Shown here piece by piece: positions 8,306-16,382 of a DNA stretch of 22,616 bases. The stretch comes from an uncultured Chlamydiaceae bacterium (GTDB lineage Bacteria; Chlamydiota; Chlamydiia; Chlamydiales; Parachlamydiaceae): assembly GCA_945957185.1 (NCBI GenBank), contig CAMFKA010000006.1, forward strand, positions 1 to 22,616, read 5' to 3'. Within the stretch, counting starts at the first letter, position 1, and each line of letters begins with the position of its first letter. Below the pieces are notes generated by a model that saw only the letters and a list, made by a program, of their open reading frames with translations, made no database searches and was not told the DNA's origin. The position numbers and the translations under genes were made by a program.

Positions 8306-11300
8306 TGTTCTGGATCCGCAAGAGGATATCCACAAATCTGCCATTTTAGAAGCCTCTGCGGGGACAGGGAAAACTTTTGCTATCGAAAATATTGTCGCAA
8401 GAAAGCTTGTAGAAGGAGATCTTCCTCTCACATTGGATCAAATTTTAGTCGTCACATTTACCGATGCAGCTGTTGTCGACCTAAGGCAACGGATCTACAA
8501 AAAAATACGGAAAGAGTACGACGACACCCGCGATATCCGGTTGGACGATGCACTGCAAACTTTTCACGAAGCCTCCATCAGTACCATCCACGGTTTTTGC
8601 TCCAAAATGATCCGCGAAGTAGGCATCGAAGGTGGTGTGGCTGTTTCTGAAATTGGAAACCTCCCGAACTCCCTTTACACACGACTAGTAACTGATTTCA
8701 TTCAAGTGGTCTTTAATACGGAGCACTATTCGATTTATCAAATTGAGGCGCTTAAACAAGGCTATGCTGTCGAAAAACTAGTTGAAACTCTTTCGAGAGC
8801 AACAAAGTGCGGCCTTCCCGCTCAACTGTTACCTCCATTAAAAGAGCAGCAAGAGCGCCTTATGTTCTTGTGGGAACAGCTGGGAAGTGACCCAAAGGAA
8901 AAAATTCGGTCCGTCTTTCTCTATTATAATAAATTGAAGCACGCAGATACCTTCTTAGATGCCTTTCCGGACGCTCCGGAATTTGACGACTTTTTCTGTC
9001 TTGGAGAGAGCGTCCTTATCTTCCTGCATCCAGTTAACTGGAAAAAGAAGATCGAGCACCAAATTGAACTCCCAAAAGAGATTGACGAATTGAGAGAGGC
9101 CATTCTCAACTTCAGCAACCGAAAACACCTGTTTTCCGATTTAGTTGAAAAATGTCGTGCTCACGTCGAAAACTACTGCCTAAAAGAGGATCTCACTCCA
9201 TTTGATCTACTCCTACAAAAGATGGAAATGGCTACTCGCAACCCCGATTTTGCTAAAAAGGTGCGCGAGAAGTACAAAATAGCAATCGTCGATGAATTTC
9301 AAGATACAGATCCGGTGCAGTGGGAAATTTTTCATCGCCTTTTCCGCAATGATGCTCAACTTATCCTTGTAGGCGATCCAAAGCAATCGATCTACGGCTT
9401 CAGACAAGCAGATATTTACACTTACCGCAAGGCTGCAGAGTCTTTGGGGCACGATTCGCTGCGATCGCTGGATACTAATTATCGCTCGACACCCACGCTT
9501 GTGGATGCCTTAAATACGTTATTTGATTCCACACACACTCCTGGTTGGATTCCTCTTCCTCGGACATCGACATCGATCCCTTACCACCCCGTCAAAGCAG
9601 GTAGAGAGGAGTCCTCCATCAAAGGTGGCATTCGCTTCATCACCGCCGAAGACGAAGAGGGGATTATGTTAGCCATTGCTAACGCCATCATTCAATACCG
9701 TTGTCCTTTGAACTCGACTGCTATCCTCATCAAAGATCGCCACCAGGCGAAAGCAATAGGGAAAATTCTCCAACAAAAACAGATTCCTTTTGTGTTACAG
9801 AAGCAAGAACTTCTTAATGAAACGGAAGCTTGGAAAGATTGGATGACGCTTCTGAGAGCTGTCGTGCAACCCAAAAATCAATCTCTCCTTAAACAAGCTT
9901 TAGGGACAATATTGATCGGCTTCAACCATATCGACATCCGTTTGTTTATCGAAAATGACACCCTCCCTATCTTTATGGATCGATTTATAACATTGAAAAC
10001 TCTGTGGTACCAACAAGGGCTTTCTGTCATGATCGAAAAGCTTTTTTCACCCTCTTTTCTGCGCGACACATCCCTAAAAGAGCGTCTCCTAAGCTCGACT
10101 GACGGCGATCTCTACCTCGATCACTTCACTCAAATTCACGATCTCTTCATGGAAGAAGAGACGCGCGACCGTTTAACTCCTCAAGAGCTCATTATCCGCG
10201 GACAAGAGTTGCAAGCACTTTCAGAGTCCGATGAACCACGTCTTTTAGCAGAGCAAGATCATGTGCAAGAGGGTGTGAAAATATTAACGATCCATTCTAG
10301 CAAAGGTCTTGAATACGATGTTGTCTTCGCGCCTGGGCTGTTTAAAACTGTTTCATTTAAAGAGGAATTGATTCCACTGCCCACGCGAAAACTTGTTCCT
10401 TTTTACAATATAAATGAACCTGCCGTTGTAGAGCATCTAACAGAAATCGACGCAGAGAAAATGAGACAGCTTTACGTTGCGCTCACGCGCGCCAAAACAT
10501 GGCTTTACATCCCATTTTTACCGGGAAAAAAATCTAAAATTGGTGAAGCACCACCGCTCCACCTTTTTCTTGCTCGCATGGGACAATCGAATCAACTCTC
10601 TTCCGAAGAGCTCTACAACAGAATTCCATCGCTCACCATCGAAACTCTTCGTCAAATTCTCCCATCCCACCCCGCTATTACAATCGAGAGTGGAATTGTT
10701 GATCCGACGTTAATCTACAGCTCCAACAAAACGGCGATACAATTGAAGCCGCCAACCTTACCAACGATTCCTGGGCGCTCTATTACGGTAGACTCCTTTA
10801 CCAGCCTAACGCAACATCAGTCGAAATCTAAATCGTCACCTAAGGTTTCTGTCCCTAAAGATGCCGTACCGGCAGGAACGGAGACTGGGATTGTCATTCA
10901 CAAAATTTTCGAAATGATCGACTACGCCGCTCCTCAAATCGCGCCATTTCTTTCAGGGACATTACTGCAATCGTGGTCTGATGTGATCGACGCTTGGGTT
11001 CGCCAAGCTCTCGAATACCGATTCCCCGAAAATTTCACTCTCGCAGACGTCTCTCCTCAAGAACAATTCAGAGAAGTAGAATTTCTTTACCCCACTGCAA
11101 ATGGATACCTTAAAGGGGTTATCGACCTTATTTTCCATCATCGTGGAAAAATCCATATCGTCGACTGGAAAAGCAACTTGCTGGCGGACTACTCTCAAGA
11201 ATCACTTAAGGAGTCGATGAAAGAACACGATTACTTCTTACAGGCACAGCTTTATAAAGAGGCCGCACGCCGCTATTTTGGCGACCTTCCTATTGTCATT

Positions 11301-11360
11301 GATTATTTCTTTGTGCGAGGCTCTGCCGTTTACCGATGGGAGGACGACGATGTGGAATAA
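8292..11360 (+). CDS. recB: RecBCD subunit RecB (helicase and nuclease)
   Basis: RecB is a 3'-5' SF1 helicase with a C-terminal nuclease; it cuts DNA and loads RecA within RecBCD. The product is 1022 residues (E. coli about 1180). Walker A ASAGTGKT is at 21-28, Walker B region DEFQDTDP near 333-340, GDPKQSIYGFRQAD near 361-374, THSSKG-type motif TIHSSKGLEYD near 667, and motif VI YVALTRAK near 727. The nuclease keeps all key residues: His870, Asp945, Asp958 and Lys960; the 13- and 2-residue spacings equal those of E. coli D1067/D1080/K1082. The start ATG follows a GGGAGG site inside the end of recC. It overlaps recD by 11 bases, so all three subunits are probably made from one mRNA. Confidence 0.96.
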   Translation: MRPFNVLDPQEDIHKSAILEASAGTGKTFAIENIVARKLVEGDLPLTLDQILVVTFTDAAVVDLRQRIYKKIRKEYDDTRDIRLDDALQTFHEASISTIHGFCSKMIREVGIEGGVAVSEIGNLPNSLYTRLVTDFIQVVFNTEHYSIYQIEALKQGYAVEKLVETLSRATKCGLPAQLLPPLKEQQERLMFLWEQLGSDPKEKIRSVFLYYNKLKHADTFLDAFPDAPEFDDFFCLGESVLIFLHPVNWKKKIEHQIELPKEIDELREAILNFSNRKHLFSDLVEKCRAHVENYCLKEDLTPFDLLLQKMEMATRNPDFAKKVREKYKIAIVDEFQDTDPVQWEIFHRLFRNDAQLILVGDPKQSIYGFRQADIYTYRKAAESLGHDSLRSLDTNYRSTPTLVDALNTLFDSTHTPGWIPLPRTSTSIPYHPVKAGREESSIKGGIRFITAEDEEGIMLAIANAIIQYRCPLNSTAILIKDRHQAKAIGKILQQKQIPFVLQKQELLNETEAWKDWMTLLRAVVQPKNQSLLKQALGTILIGFNHIDIRLFIENDTLPIFMDRFITLKTLWYQQGLSVMIEKLFSPSFLRDTSLKERLLSSTDGDLYLDHFTQIHDLFMEEETRDRLTPQELIIRGQELQALSESDEPRLLAEQDHVQEGVKILTIHSSKGLEYDVVFAPGLFKTVSFKEELIPLPTRKLVPFYNINEPAVVEHLTEIDAEKMRQLYVALTRAKTWLYIPFLPGKKSKIGEAPPLHLFLARMGQSNQLSSEELYNRIPSLTIETLRQILPSHPAITIESGIVDPTLIYSSNKTAIQLKPPTLPTIPGRSITVDSFTSLTQHQSKSKSSPKVSVPKDAVPAGTETGIVIHKIFEMIDYAAPQIAPFLSGTLLQSWSDVIDAWVRQALEYRFPENFTLADVSPQEQFREVEFLYPTANGYLKGVIDLIFHHRGKIHIVDWKSNLLADYSQESLKESMKEHDYFLQAQLYKEAARRYFGDLPIVIDYFFVRGSAVYRWEDDDVE

Positions 11361-12927
11361 ATTCATCGAATCGGGCTGTGTCAAACCTATCGACTTACAA
11401 CTCGCCAACGAACTTGCCCCCGAAGCTGCAACATCCCTACAAGCAGCTCTCATCCACATTTCAATTGCAATACGACAAGGACATTTGTGTGTATCTAAAC
11501 AAACTCCTATCAGGCGTGTTTGGGAGCTTGTTGAACCTCAAGAACAGGAAACACTGCTTTCGGAAGAGGATTGGAAGGGGGCTGCAGTGCTTGTCCAAGA
11601 AGGTCTCTGCACCCTTCCGGAATTTTTAATTCAAAGGCCTTCTGCATCGGAACCGCTCAATCTAAAACCCCTTGTGCTTCACGGCGAACTTCTCTACACA
11701 CAAAGAAGCTGGATTGCTGAAACAAAATTCAAATACCACCTCAACAGCTTTTTAGAAACAATCCCTGCTGTAGAGATCTCTTCTGAAGAATTAAACGACA
11801 AAATCACACTTCACAACCTGCAAAACCAACTACTTCTAGAGCAAAAGTCGGCGATTCTCAACGCTGCAACACTTCTTTCACTGATTACCGGAGGACCGGG
11901 AACTGGTAAAACGTATACTGCAGGGTGGATGATCACAATTCTTTCCGAGATATTGCGTGAGAAGTTAAAACGCACCCCTGTGATCGCGTTAGCAGCTCCC
12001 ACAGGGAAAGCTGCGTTGCAGCTGGGAGCGAGCGTTCAACGCTCTGTCAACTCGAACTCCGGATGTTACACTGCTAGCACCTTGCACGCGCTTTTGGCAA
12101 AAACTCCCATTGCCGCCGACATCATCGTTGTGGATGAAGCTTCCATGATCGATCTGGAATGGATGAATAAGCTTATGAAAGCAATGCCGGCAGGTGCGCG
12201 CTTGATCTTAATGGGAGATCCTCACCAACTCCCTCCGGTGGGAATGGGAAGCATTTTTGTAGATATGATTCAAACGATGCCACACACACGCTTAGAGAAG
12301 TGTCTCCGTACAGAACTGCAAACAATCGTCGATTTTTCCGCCTCCATCAAAGCGGGAGTCTACCAATCTTGGGAAAATACCTACGACCTCACCGATCACG
12401 CAGCTTTTATCCAGCATTGCACAACGCACTACAAAAATTGCAAAACACTAGATGACTTTGCGCAATTCAAGGTGCTCACTCCTTTTACGAAAGGGCTCTA
12501 CGGAACCGAACAATTGAACTCCAAAATCAGAGACGCACTTGGCTATGTGGAAGCTGTTCCTCTTTTGATCACAAAGAACGACTACGATTTGGATTTGTTC
12601 AACGGGGAGATCGGTCTGTTGATGACAAACAAGAACGTTGTGCAATTTCCAAAAAGAGGAGACGAAGGGGTTCGTGAAATACCGCTTTCTCTCATCAATG
12701 CCTACCAACTGGGCTATTGCCTAACAATTCATAAAAGCCAGGGGAGCGAGTACCCTCACGTCGTGATCGCCTACCCTGAAGGAGCTCAAATTTTTGGTCG
12801 AGAAGCTCTATATACAGCAGTGACTCGAGCGAAACAAAAGCTTGAAATCTTCTCCTCGCAGGCTACTTTAGAACAAACGGTCGCACGCAGCAATAGACGT
12901 TTTTCAGGAATCAGCGCTCTCTATTAA
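11350..12927 (+). CDS. recD: RecBCD subunit RecD (5'-3' helicase)
   Basis: RecD is the fast 5'-3' SF1 motor of RecBCD. I choose the ATG at 11350 (MWNKFIESG), which gives 525 residues, because it overlaps the recB stop by 11 bases; an earlier in-frame ATG at 11278 would bury 24 extra residues inside recB. Walker A GGPGTGKT is at 181-188, Walker B VVDEAS near 260-265 (D262, E263), followed by GDPHQLPPVG. The C-terminal UvrD-like motifs LTIHKSQGSEYPHVVI and LYTAVTRAK are intact. The protein is shorter than E. coli RecD (608) but all helicase motifs are present. In Chlamydia, as I recall, recD copies lie apart from recBC, so the contiguous recCBD order here differs. Confidence 0.94.
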   Translation: MWNKFIESGCVKPIDLQLANELAPEAATSLQAALIHISIAIRQGHLCVSKQTPIRRVWELVEPQEQETLLSEEDWKGAAVLVQEGLCTLPEFLIQRPSASEPLNLKPLVLHGELLYTQRSWIAETKFKYHLNSFLETIPAVEISSEELNDKITLHNLQNQLLLEQKSAILNAATLLSLITGGPGTGKTYTAGWMITILSEILREKLKRTPVIALAAPTGKAALQLGASVQRSVNSNSGCYTASTLHALLAKTPIAADIIVVDEASMIDLEWMNKLMKAMPAGARLILMGDPHQLPPVGMGSIFVDMIQTMPHTRLEKCLRTELQTIVDFSASIKAGVYQSWENTYDLTDHAAFIQHCTTHYKNCKTLDDFAQFKVLTPFTKGLYGTEQLNSKIRDALGYVEAVPLLITKNDYDLDLFNGEIGLLMTNKNVVQFPKRGDEGVREIPLSLINAYQLGYCLTIHKSQGSEYPHVVIAYPEGAQIFGREALYTAVTRAKQKLEIFSSQATLEQTVARSNRRFSGISALY

Positions 12928-12934
12928 ATTTTAT

Positions 12935-12963
12935 TTGACTTTCCCTGCTATTTAGCTTTGAAT
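12935..12963 (+). promoter_or_regulatory. Candidate sigma-70-type promoter of the Trp-rich exported protein gene
   Basis: TTGACT (12935-12940) and TTGAAT (12958-12963) are separated by 17 bases just after the recD stop. The -35 box is strong (5/6); the -10 box is weaker (4/6). It would give the following gene its own start about 25 bases before the start codon. Confidence 0.4.
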
Positions 12964-12994
12964 GGGAATTTTCAGGATATAAAAGGAATTTGCG

Positions 12995-14371
12995 ATGCAT
13001 TTTATACCAAATCATATTAAAAATTTGATGTTTGGCTTTGAGTATAACTTCCGGTTTCTATTCTTAATGATACTCCTTCCGACATTCTCCTATAGCGACA
13101 ACTTCGCGTTCAATAACGACACTCCTATCCACGAAGCTTATGCCACTCATTACGAATATGCTTCGCCACCCGAACGAGTTGCTAAAAAACCTCCGGCAGA
13201 AAAAGTTCAAAATATTCCTCCAAAACCTACGGAAGATAGCGTTTGGGTTTCAGGCTATTGGACTTGGATTCCGGAAACTAACGAATTTAAATGGCTCTGC
13301 GGCGTATGGCGTCGCCCTCCCCCTAATCACGAATGGGTCAGCGGCTCCTGGATAAAAAATGAAGAGGGGTGGTCTTGGCTGCAAGGCTTTTGGAACCTTG
13401 TTCCGGAAGAGAAATTGGCCTTTGTGAGAGAAAAACCTCCTACTAAAATTAACGAAAATCCAGCTCCAGCAACAGATAAAAACAGTTTTTGGGCTTTCGG
13501 CTACTGGAAATATGATACCGAAAAAAAATCGTATGGATGGAATGAAGGCTCTTGGCAAAAATTTGACAAGAATTGGGTGTTGGCGCCGGCAAACTACATC
13601 TGGAGACCGAATGGTTACGTTTTTGTCCCCCCTTACTGGGACTATCCTATCGATCAACGCGGAGCTTTGTACACTTGCACCTACCCCTTAAACAAAATTA
13701 CTACCGACACCGTCCTACAAAATTCATTTGCTCGCTATCCTGACCATTTATCGTGGATTCAACATTGGTGGCAATTTAACCGATCATGGTGGGAAAACTG
13801 CTCTTGCACTCCCCCCTGGTGGAATTGGGATAACTGGTGGACATTTGCATGGCAAGACCAGTGGGCGCTTTGGTGGTGGTACACTCACCCGGGCTCTACA
13901 CAACCCGATTGGCTTACAAAAGAGATCAGCGACAAAATCGTTCCCGCTTCTAACAATGTTATCGAATTGATGAAGCAAATGAAGGTCCCTGAAAGTATTG
14001 CAACGACTACAGCTAAAGGAGAGGTTCTTCAAGCGACAGGACAGGCGCTATCCAAGGACAATATCCCTCGACCTGCAATAGCAATCGATGTGAAATCAGT
14101 TGGTCGTGCCGATATACCAAAGCCGCTTCCACCCCCTCCTCCGCCACCGCCGAAAGTGGTTACAAAGCCGTTGCCTATCGATATTCCTCGCAAGAAGCAG
14201 GTAGAAGAAAATCCGATGAGCGATCCGTCTTTAACGCCGCTGCTGGATTCGGAGAGACCGAATTATTCGCAGTATGAACCACTGTATGAATTCCGTTACC
14301 AGCCGGAATACAAGTATCAACCGGAGTATTACTACAAGCCGTACAAAGAGGACGACTACAAACAAAAGTAG
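12995..14371 (+). CDS. Exported tryptophan-rich protein with WxxGxW-type repeats, polyproline and Tyr-rich tail
   Basis: Function unknown. The 458-residue product begins with a long signal peptide (hydrophobic FRFLFLMILLPTF at about 19-31, possible cleavage after SYS at 34). Residues 80-215 hold repeats of the type VWVSGYWTW, HEWVSGSW, SWLQGFW, FWAFGYWKY and YGWNEGSW, recalling the YxWxxGxW repeats of secreted proteins in planctomycetes and related phyla. Residues 254-295 contain 15 tryptophans in 42 positions. Then come a polar linker, eight consecutive prolines (379-386) and a tail dense in Tyr, Pro and Glu (423-456). The ATG has an AAAAGGA site (12981-12987). Location in periplasm, outer membrane or beyond is inferred from the signal peptide only. 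It converges on the lipoprotein gene. Confidence 0.8.
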   Translation: MHFIPNHIKNLMFGFEYNFRFLFLMILLPTFSYSDNFAFNNDTPIHEAYATHYEYASPPERVAKKPPAEKVQNIPPKPTEDSVWVSGYWTWIPETNEFKWLCGVWRRPPPNHEWVSGSWIKNEEGWSWLQGFWNLVPEEKLAFVREKPPTKINENPAPATDKNSFWAFGYWKYDTEKKSYGWNEGSWQKFDKNWVLAPANYIWRPNGYVFVPPYWDYPIDQRGALYTCTYPLNKITTDTVLQNSFARYPDHLSWIQHWWQFNRSWWENCSCTPPWWNWDNWWTFAWQDQWALWWWYTHPGSTQPDWLTKEISDKIVPASNNVIELMKQMKVPESIATTTAKGEVLQATGQALSKDNIPRPAIAIDVKSVGRADIPKPLPPPPPPPPKVVTKPLPIDIPRKKQVEENPMSDPSLTPLLDSERPNYSQYEPLYEFRYQPEYKYQPEYYYKPYKEDDYKQK

Positions 14372-14401
14372 CGTTAAAATCCACTCGAAAGGAACAGGAT
14401 A

Positions 14402-14433
14402 ACGCGGAGACGCGGGGACGCAGGGACGCGGAG
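14402..14433. repeat. Four tandem 8-bp units, consensus ACGCGGRG
   Basis: Four adjacent octamers ACGCGGAG, ACGCGGGG, ACGCAGGG, ACGCGGAG lie in the 74-base gap between two convergent genes. The GC-rich, strictly 8-bp-periodic sequence stands out from its AT-richer surroundings. Similar octamer-periodic repeats are dispersed in many bacterial genomes; the ACxCxGAG flavour also appears in the inverted repeat at 1319-1452. Confidence 0.8.
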
Positions 14434-14445
14434 CTTGCTATCTGT

Positions 14446-15753
14446 TCACTCGATATGACCATTGAAGTAGTTGACGCGTTGGATTAAATGCCCTTCGCTA
14501 TCATACAGCGTAGCTGTTCCGGTGCCATCTTTGAGCTCGGAGACAGGCTTTTTTTCTCCTCTTCTGTAATACTGACCGCGCACTAATCTATCTTGATCGT
14601 ACTCTTCCATCAGCATGATCGCGCCATCGGCATACCAACCGGTTAGATAGCCATTTTTTTTGTTGGCGGTCATCTCTCGTTGGCTCTCTTGCACGCCATT
14701 CGGATACCACGTTTTCATCACCCCTTGCATCTTCCCTTCCCACCAATTGATGGAAAGTTGAGGTCTCAACGCTTCTCTAGTGTAGTTGATGGGGTAATAT
14801 TCAATCTCTTCTCCGTGTTTCAATCCATTCAGGACGTGCCAAGAGCGGAGAATCTCTCCGGAAGGCCCTAGGGATCGAATTTCGCCTTCAATAGCGCCGT
14901 GGTTAATCTCTTGCAACTCCACAACAGTTTCCTTACCGAAAACAGCGCGAGTTCCTTGACCATCGATCACTTCAGTAATCAAATTCCCTTTTATGTCCCA
15001 ATAGTGCCCTGTTTTTAATTCATCCTGACAAAACAATTCATCGGCAGAGACGGAGCCACAAGGCCAATATCTGAGAGTAGCGCCATGCTTTTTTCCGCCG
15101 GAAAATTGAGTCGTCTGTAAAATTGCACCTGTGTCGAAATAGATGACAAACAGTCCTTCAATTGTTCCTTGGCAGAAAGGGACACTTTTCCAGACAGCAC
15201 CATTTTTATGATAATAGAGAGAAGGGCCTTCTAAAACGCCATTGGCGTAACTAATCTTAGCTTCAGGGTTTCCACAATCATCCCACACGTTGCTAACACC
15301 ATCGAATAGCCAAGATTTTTGCGCTTCAGCAGTGAGGTCGGCCTCTCCGCCAATGACATTGGCTTCCAGTTTTTTCACTCCATTTTCGTGCCACTCACGG
15401 TAGGAGCCTTTCGCTCGGGCGTTGACCACTTCTAAATACTGTTTAGGGAGTCCATTTTCGTAGTAGCTGGTAATATATGCATGAATTTCTCCGATAGAAT
15501 CGCGAGAATACACTCGTAACACCTTTTCAAATGGTTGGGGAGAGAGCCAATCCACTTCTTGATATTTTTTAAGTCTTTCTTTCGATGAAATTGTCTCGGA
15601 CATGCCGTTACGGTCGATGATATTAACACTTGTCAATGTTGTAGAAGGGACATATTCAATATAACAAGGGTCGGCTTTTGGGGCGCATCCCTGCACTATT
15701 GTCAATGTCAACACACTCAAAATGGCCATAAACCGCGATTTAATAAAAGTCAC
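14446..15753 (-). CDS. Lipoprotein with YwqK/MORN-type repeats
   Basis: A 435-residue secreted lipoprotein. Residues 1-22 form a signal sequence ending in a lipobox-like VQG before Cys23. From about residue 95 to the end there are recurring units of the form YxxNGxxxxxxxYxxGxxxGxxxxWxxxG, for example YYENGLPKQ, REWHENGVKK, LYYHKNGAV, IYFDTGAI, RYWPCGSV, TWYPNGVQ and GWYADGAI. Such MORN-variant repeats are annotated in databases as YwqK-family antitoxin, a name with little functional support here. The start codon overlaps the stop of the GspM-like gene (ATGA), so the two are translationally coupled. That coupling suggests a role with the secretion/pilus-like platform, perhaps as its envelope partner, but this is inference. 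Confidence 0.75.
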   Translation of the reverse strand: MTFIKSRFMAILSVLTLTIVQGCAPKADPCYIEYVPSTTLTSVNIIDRNGMSETISSKERLKKYQEVDWLSPQPFEKVLRVYSRDSIGEIHAYITSYYENGLPKQYLEVVNARAKGSYREWHENGVKKLEANVIGGEADLTAEAQKSWLFDGVSNVWDDCGNPEAKISYANGVLEGPSLYYHKNGAVWKSVPFCQGTIEGLFVIYFDTGAILQTTQFSGGKKHGATLRYWPCGSVSADELFCQDELKTGHYWDIKGNLITEVIDGQGTRAVFGKETVVELQEINHGAIEGEIRSLGPSGEILRSWHVLNGLKHGEEIEYYPINYTREALRPQLSINWWEGKMQGVMKTWYPNGVQESQREMTANKKNGYLTGWYADGAIMLMEEYDQDRLVRGQYYRRGEKKPVSELKDGTGTATLYDSEGHLIQRVNYFNGHIE

Positions 15754-16373
15754 AAGTATTCTCTCTTTAACAGTTTCATATTCAATTGAAACACTTCGTT
15801 CTTGTCGATAGAGTTCTTTTTATCCATTTTAAAATCGATAATGATCAATTGGGGGCGATTGGGTCCTGGACTATATGGACCTATGTCAACGCCTTCCACT
15901 TTTGCTAATATCTCTTTCAAATTCTCTATATTAACTTCTACCGGGTGAATCATTGTCTCCACAACTTCTTGAAAAACGGGAGTCGATTGCACAACGCCTT
16001 CGGAAAAACCAAGGGCATTCCCGCTTCCAATCAGGTGTTCATGGCGTTTTTTAAGACTCTCATCTTCCGCAACATTTCTATTGTTCATAGCGGTTTGTAG
16101 AGCTTCAATTTCAGGTTCCAGAAGTTGTATCGTTTCCAGCTGCTTATCGATGTAAAAGTGATCTGCTTCTTTGTAGGACTGCATTAACGCGATGTTGACA
16201 GCTTGCTTTTGACTTAGCAGCAGCGCCTGCTCCTGAATCAACTCAATCCGTTCATTCTGATTGTTAATATCGTTTAATCCGGAAAGAAAATTCAAAACAA
16301 CAGCTCCCAAGGGGATTAAACCTAAAATCAATCCATAAGCAACTAAACGATTTTTTGGTATCGATTCTGTCAT
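15750..16373 (-). CDS. Single-pass membrane protein, GspM/PilO-like
   Basis: A 207-residue protein of bitopic layout: a short cytoplasmic N-terminus, one membrane segment (about 10-30, VAYGLILGLIPLGAVVLNFL), then a helical, probably coiled-coil stretch (about 33-100) rich in Gln, Glu and Leu, and a C-terminal domain with alternating strands (QLIIIDFKMD near 174). This layout is that of GspM/PilO, partners of GspL or PilM/PilN in type II secretion and type IV pilus inner-membrane platforms. No diagnostic sequence motif exists, so the call rests on topology plus position 9 bases after the GspL/PilM-like gene. It is coupled to the downstream lipoprotein gene by an ATGA overlap. Confidence 0.55.
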   Translation of the reverse strand: MTESIPKNRLVAYGLILGLIPLGAVVLNFLSGLNDINNQNERIELIQEQALLLSQKQAVNIALMQSYKEADHFYIDKQLETIQLLEPEIEALQTAMNNRNVAEDESLKKRHEHLIGSGNALGFSEGVVQSTPVFQEVVETMIHPVEVNIENLKEILAKVEGVDIGPYSPGPNRPQLIIIDFKMDKKNSIDKNEVFQLNMKLLKREYL

Positions 16374-16382
16374 GCTAACCTC

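Noticed and set aside
11278..11349. N-terminal extension of recD from an earlier ATG
   Set aside because: The 24 extra residues are an out-of-frame reading of recB; the ATG at 11350 gives the usual short overlap seen at the recC-recB junction and matches RecD-like beginnings.
13250..13657. 135-residue minus-strand frame opposite the Trp-rich protein
   Set aside because: It is a shadow of the Trp-rich coding sequence with no start site and no recognisable features; the plus frame has a signal peptide and ribosome binding site.
14402..14433. CRISPR-like array
   Set aside because: The units are 8 bp and directly adjacent with no spacers, and no cas genes are present.
14446..15753. Antitoxin of a toxin-antitoxin pair (YwqK label)
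   Set aside because: The protein has a lipoprotein signal and is coupled to a membrane-protein gene; no toxin is adjacent, so the label would be only a family name.
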